DNA of 64,000 bases, taken from contig CM054140.1 in NCBI GenBank assembly GCA_028751875.1, forward strand, positions 31,148,893-31,212,892, written 5' to 3'. The position numbers and the translations under genes were made by a program. Positions 20,217 to 34,571 of this stretch are shown here, piece by piece (position 1 is the first letter of the stretch; each line of letters begins with the position of its first letter). This stretch comes from Rapana venosa (lineage: Eukaryota; Mollusca; Gastropoda; Neogastropoda; Muricidae). The notes beneath the pieces are model-generated. The model saw nothing but the letters and a program-made list of their open reading frames with translations. It was not told the origin of the DNA and searched no databases.

Positions 20217-23200
20217 CTGAAAGACAGCACCAAAGTCAGTCAGCATGGACTGGACACACTGTTTTCTTACTAAAAAAAGAAAAGGGTAAAGGTGTCCCCA
20301 TTACCTATGTGGTCATAGAGGAGTGAGGAATCACAGACCTCGCTTCTCAAGGAACCAGCATATTGAGGGCGGTGCCCATCTCCTCTCCCTCGCTGCTTTA
20401 CCTTTCCTGACCCTTAACAGGCAGGTACCCATTTACAGCTGGGTGAACTGGGGGACTGTACTGAAGCCAAGGCACGCAAACAGTCATCCATCCAAGTGGT
20501 AACCACGCTCGATGCTGCTTAACCTTAGCTGGGGAGAGCGAGTGCTCCGACCACTGAGCTATCTCACTATAGGGGTGAAAAGCTTGCACATACTCTCCAA
20601 CTGTAATAAGACAGGCCATGAGACAAAAACTACGCTATTTGATCTGTCACATGTCAGAAAAGAAAACCCCTAATGTTCAAGGTTATCCTATCTCATTTTT
20701 CACATGCTAAAAGAAAAAAAAATCTTCAACTGTAAGACTACAGGCCGTGAGGCAAAAACTCCATTATCTGATCTGCCACGTGTCGTAAGAAAAGAAAACC
20801 CCTTTATTTCAAGATTAGCCATCTGATCAGTCACCTGCTTTAACAAAAGATAACCTGCATTTTCCAGATAATCCTATCTGATCTTGCATCTTACGTAAGA
20901 AAAGAGAACCCTAATTTTCAAGGTTATCATAATGTGATCTTGCACATGCCATAAGAAAACGCTAACTTTCAAGGTTATCACATCTGATCTTGCACCTACT
21001 TCAAGAAAAGAAAACCTTTTCACGATTATCACATCTGATATTTCACATGCTATAAGAAGGAAAAAAAGCCTTTATTTCAAGATCACCATATCTGATCTTT
21101 CACATGCTGTCAGAACCCCCCCCCCCTCCCCTCTAGTTTTCAAGATTAAACAAAAAGTGAGGCAGACAGACCAAGTTATAATTCATCCAATCTTTACTTA
21201 CCAATGTATTTACTTCAGGGGAAAATACAGACTTGGGACTTGGTGTGTTTACTCATGCCAGTGTGTTAAAGGGTATATCATAAGAAATCTAAACTTAAAA
21301 AAAATATTTTTAAACAGTATACAGGGCAGCAGCAGGAAGAGCACCTCACCCAGAGCTTTGGTAATGGTGTCGACATGTTTGGCAGCCGCTTTGTGTGCCG
21401 TGTTCAACAGCCCCACGCTGTGACAGTAATCGTCCATCTGTCCCAAAGGAAAAGGTACAGGTGACGTTAGTTAATCACAGCTGGTTCTCAATTACTCTAC
21501 TGTGAAGCAAAGCAAGTGTAAAGGGATCTCTGTGTGGGGCTTCATCTACCAGACCTTTACAGTGCTTCAAATATATTCAGTTGTAGAGAGAGAAAAACTA
21601 CTGAATAGTCCTCTTGACTTTTTCAATATAAAGAAGCGTGATAGTGTACCCGACGTTTACCTCTGTTGGTTACTAAGATACGCTACAGTGTACCTCAACT
21701 TTAAAAATTCGAAGCACATAAATCAAAGGGTACCATTGTATTCTGCAATCACTTAAGAGTGCAAATGTACCATTACACTGGCTGTGAAAGCCTTTGTTTC
21801 AGTACTGTACTTAGAGATTGAATGGGACTGGGTTTTTCTCTTCTGTCTCTTGCTCAACAAGAAGGGCAATGGCGTCTGCTGTGGCCATGAGTCAGTTTCT
21901 CTGTGACCTACTGACATTGCGCGGAATCCACAGTGAATTTTTACTGTGCAGACACATTTGTAGAAGTATCTGGGTACATTAAAAAAAAAATCAATATTAA
22001 TTATGGACTTCCTGTTATATGGGAATATCACACCCACATTACATCAAATTCGAAAATACTGATTTTTGTGGGAAAATTTAATAAATACTTCATTAACAGA
22101 GAGAATGTTGTCAAATGTTGATATAGCCTCGCTTATTTCCTCAAATGTCTAGCTTTTGAAGGAAGCAATCAGCCAGTACAGAGCAAGTAAGCAAACAAAG
22201 AAATAATCATGTTATACACTAATAAAACTAAAAAAACCAAACAAACAAAAACTCGACTCGTGCAGAGGGGTAATCAACATCTAATTAGTGGATCAGTGGT
22301 CTAGAGGTAGCACACCTGCCTAGAAAGTGAAAAGTCCGGGTTTCAAGTGTGGTGACCCGATCCCCATTTGTGCCCCAAACTTTTCCCCCATCCACTAGAC
22401 CGTGAGTGATGGTCTAGGTGCTAGTCTTTCAGATGAGATGATAAACTGAGGCCCTATGTGCCATACACATTTAGTGCTTGTAAAAAGAACCCACAGCAAC
22501 AAGAGAGTTGTCCCTGGCAAACTTGTGTAGAAAAAAAGCCAGTTGATAGTCTAGTCTGAAGGATTTTCAGGAGTGCCCGCATCTTTCTCCACATTTACTG
22601 GACTGTGAGTGGTGGTCTGGGTGCCAGTCTTTCGGATGAGACGATAAGCCGAGGTGGTGGCTTGAACCCAGGCCATCCTGCACCCCAGGACATGTTTGAT
22701 TCTTTGAATATTCATTTGCCTTGGAAAAATCTTAATCTATCTCTCTGCCTTAGAAAAATCTTAATCTATCCCTTTCTCTCTATATATACATGTGTGTGTG
22801 TTGTACTGTGACTACTCTTTCTTTATTCCTTACAAAATTTTGTTCTTGTTTAGGGGGTGGGGGGGTTTGGTTTTAACTTTTGTGCATGTGTGTTGTTTTG
22901 CTACTTCAGTTTACTTGTTCCTTCAAAAAATGTTATCAGAATCTTTTTTTTTTTCCAATTGTCATTTTAGTGAAGATATTTCCCTTTACCTATTTCTTAT
23001 GATAAAAAATACTGTTTTAATATAAAAGATAAAAACTTGTTTTAAACACACACACACACACAAGCTGAGAACATTATCATACTGACAGTCACACATTTTT
23101 GTATCCTCCACACACGATTTGAACTTACAAGTCGTTTCTTTTCTTCTTATTTCTTCCTCACAAACTCCCAACATTTTGGCTAGCCAGACTACATAACACC

Positions 23201-26200
23201 AACTTTACACCACCCCTTCTTCCTTTCTCACTCTTTCCATTTAAACACGGTCTCCCTTATTTGCCCATGACCTGATCCCCCACCTGACCCCCTCTACCCC
23301 CACACTAAACAGGACAAGGATGGCATGCATTACCAGCAGAGAGATGGTCTTCACGTCTCTGACGGTGTCAGAGCAGATGGCTGACAGGTGTGGCACGTTG
23401 GAAGGCTGAGGCAGAAAGGTGGAGGACAGCTCCTTGATGGCGTCAGGTATGTCGCGGTGCTGCACGTCCAGCTGACTCAGCTGCCTGAAACCACAAACTC
23501 CCCGAAGTCAGAATGCGGCTACCTTAAGGGTGGGCAAAAACAGTGGCAAGAATTTCAGCATTGGTGAACTTTGGAGCTCCAACCAAAAGATAAAAACAGA
23601 ACAAAAGAAAAAACACACACAACACAAAAGTGTGTTTAAAATCACACTTCCCCAAGTACATTCAATCTACTACACTTCCCCAAGTACATACAATCAACCA
23701 CACTTCCCACAGTACATACAATCAACCACACTTCCCCAAGTACATACAATCAACCACACATCCCCAAACACATGCAATCAACCACACTTCCCCAAGTGCA
23801 TACAATCAACCACACTTCCCCAAGTACATACAATCAACCACACTTCCCCAAGTACATACAATCAACCACACTTCCCCACATACATGCAATCAACCACACT
23901 TCCCTAAGTACATGTTAATATACAATCAACCACACTTCCCCACATACATGCAATCAACCACACTTCACAAGTACATGCAATCAACCACAATTCCAACACT
24001 GCAACAGTACACACTATCAATGACACTTCCCACAGTACATGCAATCAACCACACTTCCCACAGTACATGCAATCAACCACACTTCCCACAGTACATGCAA
24101 TCAACCACACTTCCCACAGCACATGCAATCAACCACACTTCCCACAGTACATGCAATCAACCACACTTCCCACAGTACATGCAATCAACCACACTTCCAA
24201 CAGTACATGCAATCAACCACACTTCCCCAAGTACATGCAATCAACCACACTTCCAACAGTACATGCAATCAACCACACTTCCAACAGTACATGCAATCAA
24301 CCACACTTCCAACAGTACATGCAATCAACCACACTTCCCCAAGTACATGCAATCAACCACACTTCCAACAGTACATGCAATCAACCACACTTCCAACAGT
24401 ACATGCCATCAACCACACTTCCCCAAGTACATGCAATCAACCACACTTCCCACAGTACATACAATCAACCACACTTCCCGCAGTACATATAATCAACCAT
24501 AAACTAACTCTCAAACTTCAAAACAGTCTTGACAGATTGATTATTTGGACTCAATTAAACCATATGTCCTTAAATGCACAAAAAACTAAGTGTATGTATG
24601 TACTACCGAGACAAAAAATGAAAAATAAATTCCAACCTCTGTTGATAGATAAAAGAGTTATTGAAGAAGTTGACTCACAAAATTCTGGGGGTCATTATTG
24701 ATAAACATCTGACTTGGACTGACCATGTGATGGCACTAGGAAAACATCTTGCTAAGTTCTTCACTTCTTAACTACTTCAGTTATCAAAAATAAAACACAT
24801 TCTAAATAAAAATTCACTCAAACTTTTTTTTTAGTGGCCATATTTTGCCTATCATTGATAATGCTTCATCTCTTTGGGACAGCTGCAGTCAAACAAATCT
24901 GAAACTCATTCATCATCTATATAAAAGAGCCCTAAAACTTTTTCTATTAAAATCTAGCTCCCTAACAATCAACGATCATAAACAAACAAATATTCTAACC
25001 TTCAAAAACAATAAAGCTCTATTTTTACAAAAAGTATCCAAAGGTCACTAATAGTTTCAAAATTAATGAACGCAGGCACAATCATCTACTAACATTTCCC
25101 AGACCCTGATATAATCTGTACAAAACAAGCTTCTTATATTCAGGTAGTGTTTTATGGAACATGCTCCCAAAAAGTTTAAAATGCATCAAAAACAAACATC
25201 AGTTCAAGACACAGCTGAAAAATCATTTAACGCATAAATGTTGACTTATAAGTCAATGAGTCGTGCTTCTATTAAATGGATCAGCACTTTCTGCAAAATC
25301 TTACACTGTTACATGCTCTGAGCACGCACGTCCGCGTGCATGCGTGTGCGTGCGCACGTACGTGCATGTGTGTGTGTGTGTGTGTGTGTGCATGTGTGTG
25401 TGTGTAAAGGGTGGAGGGAGAGAAAGGGGCATTTTGTTTTTAGCTACTGTTTATGTTAACGAAAGGCTATGAATAACTTGTACAAGCCCATGTAAAACTG
25501 AAGCCAACAAGGGAAGGAGAAAAGCAAAAGGTTGACGTGCTGACTAGATATTGTGACTTGATTTTATTTCCCAATGCCTTCTCTCATGTCCAGTTCAATA
25601 GATTTTGTTATGGATGTTGTTTTTGTTATTCTTAGTGATGGGATTTTAGTATTGTTAAATCATTTTATTGTTTTGGTTTGATAGTCTAGTTAGTTGTGGG
25701 CCTTAGTTTGTCTTTTTTCTTTCATTATGTAGGGATTTATAGATATATGTACACTAGTGTTTTTGTTTGTATATCTTTTTCTTTTCATCTTTCTGTATGT
25801 TGACTTGTTGTTTTTTACCTTCCTCCCCGATCCCCCCACCCCCGTCTTTTTCCATTACTTTTTTGTTATTACTGTATTATCATTTTCAGCGGTGATGGGT
25901 GATAATCAATATCATTATTATTGTACCAGCTTATTGTAATCATTATTATTGATTTATTTGTTTGATCTTTTATGTTTGATTGGTATTGAATGTATATTTT
26001 AAATGTTGAAAAGTACTACTTTAAGAACATGAGCGCATATGAATAAATGTTCATCCATGTTGAGAGGAGGGATATAATTGCTGACAGTATTGTCAATGCA
26101 ATTAGGTGTGGATGCATAGTATTTTCTTCCTTTTGTTTGTTTGTTTGGGGATATTTGGTTTTTTGTTTTAGTTGATGTTTTTGTTTATTGTTCTTTTCTT

Positions 26201-29200
26201 TTTTTTTTGGGGGGGGGGGGGGTGCTTTGTTCTGTTTGTTTCCATGTTCGATTCTTTGTTTGCTTTTGGGGGGGGTTCATGGATTTTTGTGTTGGCTGTC
26301 ATTAATTATAAAGTATGAACATGAAATGGGTAATATTGTAACCTGATATATTTTGTTTGCCATTTTAATTATTTTTTTCTCTCATTCTCTTGTAATCCAA
26401 ATCTAACTGAGTACAAATGTGTACGCGTGTATGTAAATGTGTATGTGTATGAATCGAATGTGTGAGTTGTGTTGTGTTGTGTTGTGTTGTGTTGTGTTGT
26501 GTTATGTTGAGTTGTGTGTGTGTGCGCTGCGCGCGCATATATGTATGTATGAGTTATGCAGCGTAATTTTTTTTTTTTTAAATTGGGGGGGGGGTCCATT
26601 TTTGTTGATGTGTTTGTTTTGTTTTTGGTCGTGTGTGAGTGTATGTGTGTGTGTTTTCTTTATTTTTTCTGTTTCTATTTTTCTTTTGGAGATAGTTTTA
26701 TTATTACTGGTTATGGTAATAATGTAGTTAGATAATATTGATCAAGTTGGTTTTTGTTCATAAATAGATGGCTTGATGAAAAAAAGCAAATGCATTGCTT
26801 ATTCAATGTACCATATGGAAATAAAAATTTGACTTGAATTTGACTTGACTTCCCACAGGATATGCAATCAAACACACTTCCCCAAGTACATACAATCAAC
26901 CACACTTCCCCAAGTACATACAATCAACCACACTTCCCACAGTACATGCAATCAACCACACTTCCCACAGTACATGCAATCAACCACACTTCCCCTGTAC
27001 ATACAATCAACCACACTTCCCACAGTACATGCAATCAACCACACTTCCCACAATACATGCAATCAACCACACTTCCCACAGTACATACAATCAACAACAC
27101 TTCCCCAAGTACATACAATCAACCACACTTCCCACAGTACATACAATCAACCACACTTCCCCAAGTACATGCAACCATCCACACTTCCCATGGTACATGC
27201 AATCAACCACACTTCCAACAGTACATACAATCACACTTCTCACAGTACATGCAATCAACCACACTTCTCACAGTACATGCAATCAACCACACTTCCCATG
27301 GTACATGCAATCAACCACACTTCCAACAGTACATACAACCACACTTCCCATGGTACATGCAATCAACCACACTTCTCACAGTACATGCAATCAACCACAC
27401 TTCCCACAGTACATGAAATCAACCACACTTCCCAACTATATACAATCAAACACACTTCCCACAGTACAAGCAATCAACCACACTTCCCCAAGTACATAAA
27501 TCAACCACACTTCCAACAGTACATACAAACAACCACACTTCCTCAAGTACACTGTATACAATAAACCACACTTCCCACAGTACATGCAATCAACCACACT
27601 TCCCACAGTACATGCAATCAACCACACTTCCTCAAGTACACTGTATACAATAAACCACACTTCCCACAGTACATGCAATCAACCACACTTCCAACAGTAC
27701 ATGCAATCAACCACACTTCCCCAAGTACATACAACCACACTTCCCACAGTACAAGCAATTAACCACACTTCCCCTGTACATACAATCAACCACACTTCCC
27801 AAAGTACAAGCAATCAACCACACTTCCCACAGTACATGCAATCAACCAAACTTCCCCAAGTATATACAATAAACCACACTTCCCTAAGTACATACAATCA
27901 ACCACACTTCCCCAAGTACATACAATCAACCACACTTCCTCAAGTACACTGTATACAATAAACCACACTTCCCTAAGTATATACAATCAACCATACTTCC
28001 CAAAGTACAAGCAATCAACCACATTTCCTCAATTACATACAATCAACCACACTTCCTCAAGTACATGCAATCAACCACACTTCCCCTGTACATACAATCA
28101 ACCACACTTCCTCAAGTACATACAATCAACCACACTTCCCACAGTACATACAATCAACCACACTTCCACAAGTACATGCAATCAACCACACTTCCCCTGT
28201 ACATGCAATCAACCACACTTTCCACAGTACATACAATCAACCACACTTTCCACAGTGCATGCAATCAACCACACTTCCCTTGTACATGCAATTAACCACA
28301 CTTCCCACAGTACATGCAATCAACTACACTTCCCACAGTACATGCAATCAACCACATTTCCCCTGTACATGCAATCAACCACACTTCCCCTGTACATGCA
28401 ATCAACCACACTTCCCCAAGTACATGCAATCAACCACACTTCCCCTGTACATGCAATCAACCACATTTCCCCAAGTACATACAATCAACCACACTTCCCC
28501 AAGTACATAAAATCAATCACACTTCCCCTGTGTGTGCAATCAACCACACTTCCCACAGTACATACAATCAACCACACTTCCCACAGTACATACAATCAAC
28601 CACACTTCCCACAGTACATACAATCAACCACATTTCCCCAATTACATACAATCAACCACACTTCCAACAGTACATGCAATCAACCACACTTCCCCTGTAC
28701 ATACAATCAACCACACTTCCCACAGTACATACAATCAACCACACTTCCTCAAGTACATACAATCAACCACACTTCCCACAGTACATGCAATCAACCACAC
28801 TTCCCTGTACATACAATCAACCACACTTCCCCTGTACATACAATCAACCACACTTCCCACAGTACATGCAATCAACCACACTTCCCACAGTACATACAAT
28901 CAACCACACTTCCCCTGTACATGCAATCAACCACACTTCCCCTGTACATACAATCAACCACACTTCCTCAAGTACATACAATCAACCACACTTCCCAAGT
29001 ACATACAATCAACCACACTTCCCACAGTACATACAATCAACCACACTTCCCCAAGTACATACAATCAACCACACTTCCCCAAGTACATGCAATCAACCAC
29101 ACTTCCCACAGTACATACAATCAACCACACTTCCCACAGTACATACAATCAACCACACTTCCCACAGTACATACAATCAACCACATTTCCCCAATTACAT

Positions 29201-30724
29201 ACAATCAACCACACTTCCTCAAGTACATGCAATCAACCACACTTCCCCTGTACATACAATCAACCACACTTCCCACAGTACATACAATCAACCACACTTC
29301 CTCAAGTACATACAATCAACCACACTTCCCACAGTACATGCAATCAACCACACTTCCCCTGTACATACAATCAACCACACTTCCCCTGTACATACAATCA
29401 ACCACACTTCCCACAGTACATACAATCAACCACACTTCCCACAGTACATACAATCAACCACACTTCCCCAAGTACATACAATCAACCACACTTCCTCAAG
29501 TACATCCAATCAACCACACTTCCCACAGTGCATTCAATCAACCACATTTCCCACAGTACATACAATCAACCACACTTCCCCTGTACATACAATCAACCAC
29601 ACTTCCTCAAGTACATCCAATCAACCACACTTCCCACAGTGCATTCAATCAACCACATTTCCCACAGTACATACAATCAACCACACTTCCCCTGTACATA
29701 CAATCAACCACACTTCCTCAAGTACATCCAATCAACCACACTTCCCACAGTGCATTCAATCAACCACATTTCCCACAGTACATACAATCAACCACACTTC
29801 CCCTGTACATACAATCAACCACATTTCCCACAGTACATATGTTATAGTGTGCTCTTTGTGTACTATAAAGTTTGAACTAAACCCCTCTTTCAGGTCCCCC
29901 CCCCCCCCTTCTAGAAAGAATGTGTTCATCCTGGTCAGACTTCATGATTTGCTGAGGTTAGCAGTTCTGAAAGATTTAGGTTTCTTTGTGAATCTACATG
30001 TTACAGTGTGCTGTTTGGACAAACACACCTCTCATCTGTTTGTATACCCATGGTTGTGGGCTGGGAGACCTAGTATTTCATCCAGGCCTGTATACTATCA
30101 CACCTTCTCTTAGCTTAAGTATCCAGCATGTCTCTGTGAGCTAGAAGACTGTCCTCTCTATTCATGGTCCTCTCTATTCATGGTCTAAGGCCCTGTTGTA
30201 GTCTAGAGTGTCCAGGGGAACAGTCATGTAATAAACACTTCAGAGCTTGCTACAGCTAGTCTTATTCAACAGGCTTGTGGGGCCTCTTTCTTGTTGAATA
30301 GCATCCCCCTTTTCCCCTCTCTATTACCTCACCCTCCCCCCTTTTATTGTGTGATCTTAGATTTATTCTATAAATGGATGCTCATGTTAAAAGTGGGATT
30401 TCATGAGTAAGCAATCATCATTTGATGTGTGTATCATGTTGAGATGAAGTTTGTGAATTGCACTAATCAAAATAATGTGGATTTGGTAACAGAGCTTTTG
30501 GGATAGATTATTATGGCAAAGTTGAATTGAGATAAGAGTCCACTGTTAAAACTAAAAGAGTTGAAGACTTGAAGGTTAGACTTGAATGCAGTAGGGGACT
30601 AGGCCTAGCTAGGCCACTGTGGTAATTGCCTTTCTAAAGTAGGCAGTCTCTGACATGTAGCTGTGACTTGGTGTATGGTTAGTCATTTGTGTCAAAAGTG
30701 GCCAATTTGTATGTGGTTTTGTGA

Positions 30725-30776
<52 letters not shown>

Positions 30777-31962
30777 GCTACAATATCCATGGGGTATGAT
30801 AGGGGCCAATGTTGTGAAAGATCTTAGTAGAGACTAAGTTCTGTGGACATTATTAGGATAATATCAGTTGAGAGTATTGAGAAAAGGGTTTTCCTAGTTA
30901 TTTTATAGCCTCTGGTTGTCTGATTTACAACTGTATACTCTCTATTGGTTCCATAGGATTAACTTGGTATTTTGGAGTGAGTGATGAAAGGAATTTGGTT
31001 TTCTTACATTCGGCTAGACGACAATATAGCTATTTTGCTGTGTGCCTTTCATCAATGATGTGCCTAGTTAAATATGAATACTGGATAGTGTAGTTACCTG
31101 AATCTTATGTTTGTTTCAGGTGTGTGTTGTTGGTAGATAAAAATAAAAAGTGTTACCATAACACCCCTGCGTGGCCTCACATCATTCCTTTGAGTGTGGA
31201 GTGCCAGAGTCCTAACAACCCCTTCCCGGAACCTTGTTCACCTTCCTTCACATACAATCAACCACACTTCCCACAGTACATACAATCAACCACACTTCCC
31301 ACAGTACATGCAATCAACCACACTTCCCACAGTACATGCAATCAACCACGCTTCCCACAGTACATACAATCAACCATGCTTCCCACAGTACATACAATCA
31401 ACCACGCTTCCCACAGTACATACAATCAACCATGCTTCCCACAGTACATACAATCAACCACATTTCCCACAGTACATACAATCAACCACGCTTCCCACAG
31501 TACATACAATCAACCACACTTCCCACAGTACATACAACCAACCACACTTCCCACAGTACATACAATCAACCATGCTTCCCACAGTACATACAATCAACCA
31601 CATTTCCCACAGTACATACAATCAACCACGCTTCCCACAGTACATACAATCAACCACACTTCCCACAGTACATACAACCAACCACACTTCCCACAGTACA
31701 TGCAATCAACCACACTTCCTCAAGTACATGCAATCAACCACACTTCCCACAGTACATACAATCAACCACACTTCCCACAGTACATGCAATCAAGCACACT
31801 TCCCCAGGTACATTCAATCAACCACACCTACATATAGTTAAAATTCACATGCAGAATTTGTCCAATATTGTATCTGAAACAAACTTGTGAAATATGAATT
31901 TACAATAATCATTATCCCTTTTACCTACTCTTGAAGAAAATGCAGCAAATCACCCACTTTTG

Positions 31963-32025
<63 letters not shown>

Positions 32026-32489
32026 GTGTCTGTGTCTGTGTGTGGGTGGGTGTGCATGCGTGCGCGCACGAGTGTGCGAGTGCTACACTACACCCTTTCC
32101 AAAATATAGTGCAATTAGTGGTATGAATCCTTCAGGAGCAGACAAGAATTCATGAGTTCTGTCATATCTGTGTTCGGTAAATTACAGCTTCAATATTTTT
32201 TCCTTTTGCTATCTTTGTTTTCCCCCTTATTCTCAACAGTCCTTATAAATAGTTCTTGTTGGTGGTAGTACGCTTAGCATGGTGAAAGTCAGCTCAGTAC
32301 ATTTTCATGATGTTCATTATTATCTTTATCCCTGTTAGGATACATGTTCAACAGAAGAATGTCAACAAACGATGGCCAACACTGCACAACACACACACTG
32401 CTCACTACTCACTCTTTAGCTCCTTGTGCCTGGGACTCCAGCTTGCTGACCAGCTCATTCCAGTCTCCATCCTCCTTTTCCAGTCTGCC

Positions 32490-32530
<41 letters not shown>

Positions 32531-34513
32531 CTACAATACACATCTACAATACTGGATTCAGACCTGGGACACGAGGGTGAAAAATTAAAAGACATTTTTT
32601 AAAAACCACGCAAAACACATTTTTGGAGAGTCCAGACATGCCTTTAATAAACAGGAAAAAAGAGAACAGCAGTCATTTAAAGGCTTCACAGAAAACAAGC
32701 AAAATGTAGGCGAAGTGGCTGGTGTGATGTGCGTTACATGGTTTCCACTTGGTGCTACGTACTTAGATAAAATAGCCAGGCTTCATGAAAAGAATGATGC
32801 CATCAATACAGACAATTTACAGCATGTGTCCAGTATTAACTTGAAAAGAACAACTTAACTGTGTCCTGTGCATAAGCTTACATATAGGTGGAGACCGTAA
32901 CGCACGCAACATTGCAGCTTAACAAATTTTAGTTAAGTGATACTACTGTGGCATGGAGGTCTCTTAATTTATTTTAGAAAAGATATTAAAAGCTTTCTTT
33001 TTATGACAATGATTAGTATTTGGACATTGGTATATTTATGTAATTGACGAATGTTGCGTGCATTGCGTGGAAACAAAATGGGAAACTGGTCTTAGATTCC
33101 ATCAAGCAGCATCAGAATTAATCACTGTTTGTACACTCTGATGGTCTTGATGCATTATCATTTCTCAATACTGTTAATTTTAGCTTGCAGGACTTAATGA
33201 TTAGGCATATATGCGAGCAATAACTGTTATGGATTTTGATAAATTTATTCAAATTTGCTGGATTAAAATAAAAATTATTTCAGTGTGCACGAAATTTCAT
33301 TTCTGTGAAAATGGCTACAAGAGGCATAGGTTGTAGTTGACCAGGTCAGCAATGTCATCAATGAATGATGGACTGTTGATCAGGGACAGAAGGTGAGGAG
33401 TGAAGCGCCATGTTGTCCCCTCATGGACCAAGAACAGCAAGGTCAGCAGGTGGGGCAGGACCAGCAGACATCAGCTTCCTCTGCTTGGCTAGGATTGTGG
33501 ATGGCAGGCATGCCTAAGCTGTCATGTTCAATGGAAATGTATACTGAAATTTTTAAAAAAAGAAACAAGCAACTTTTCTTGCATTCATCCAAGCAGTCGT
33601 ACAACTGTCACTAAATTTTATGCACTTTTCAAGTTGAGTCCAGCTGTTGATTAGATGGCGATTCCAGCTGTCTTCAAAAATACATCTGACATATGGAATT
33701 TCTTCTGATAAATGGGTATATAAGTTACTTTTTACTGCATGTTTCATTATGATGATGGAATTTCTGCTTGAGTTTTGAAGATTTGTTCATCATATTTCTG
33801 TTGAAAATAACGAAAAAAAAGCTTGTGCATAGCAGTTTGAATCATTAAAAAAAAAAAAAAAGGCATATGATCAGATTTGATGGATTGATTGATTGTTGAT
33901 TGATTGATTGCTGCTGCTGATGATGATGATAAATGATTAGTTTTGTAAAGGGTGTTAAGGTGCTGAGAGAGACAGAGACAAAGGAAGGGAAGAACTCCTG
34001 ACAGATCTGGGAGAGAGACAACAGGCAGACACATTGTGCTGATGTATAGATCAAAGCAGAAGAAGGGGAAGAGTTGGTGGGGGAGGGGGTTAGTGATGAC
34101 AGCTTCCCATCCCTATCCTCTCCCCCTTCCTACCATCCCCTTCACCCCTTTGTTTTTAGATCTGCCAGTCCTGTACTTTCAGGAAAGTTGATGCCTATTG
34201 TTGTTGGTACTATGCTCCTGGCCTCCTCCTCTCCACCCTCCCCCCCCCCCCTCCTCCTCCTCCTCCCTGGTTCTACCAAGAAAGTTTCACCCCACCCTCT
34301 ACATTCTGACTTCTCTCATAACTGACTTTTCAAAACTCTTTATTTTTAAAATCAATAACATAAATTGCAAATAAATCAAGGCTAGTACAGAAGTGAGAAG
34401 ATGCAGAACAATATGGACAGAAGCCAGAAGGGTAAAAAAAACAACCCAAAAACGTAAGTGAAAAGTTAAGGTTGTAAACCTGCATTTGCCTATAGGTATC
34501 TTTCCCTGTATTT

Positions 34514-34571
<58 letters not shown>

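Noticed and set aside
28255..30113. Open frames of 530, 599 and 447 residues on the + strand
   Set aside because: They are three frames of the same 28-bp tandem repeat, which has no stop codon; identical cyclic peptides in every frame are the mark of periodicity, not selection for protein.
23630..31890. Possible CRISPR array
   Set aside because: The repeat unit is 28 bp, CRISPR-like in length, but units are contiguous with no unique spacers, and the context is an intron of an animal gene.
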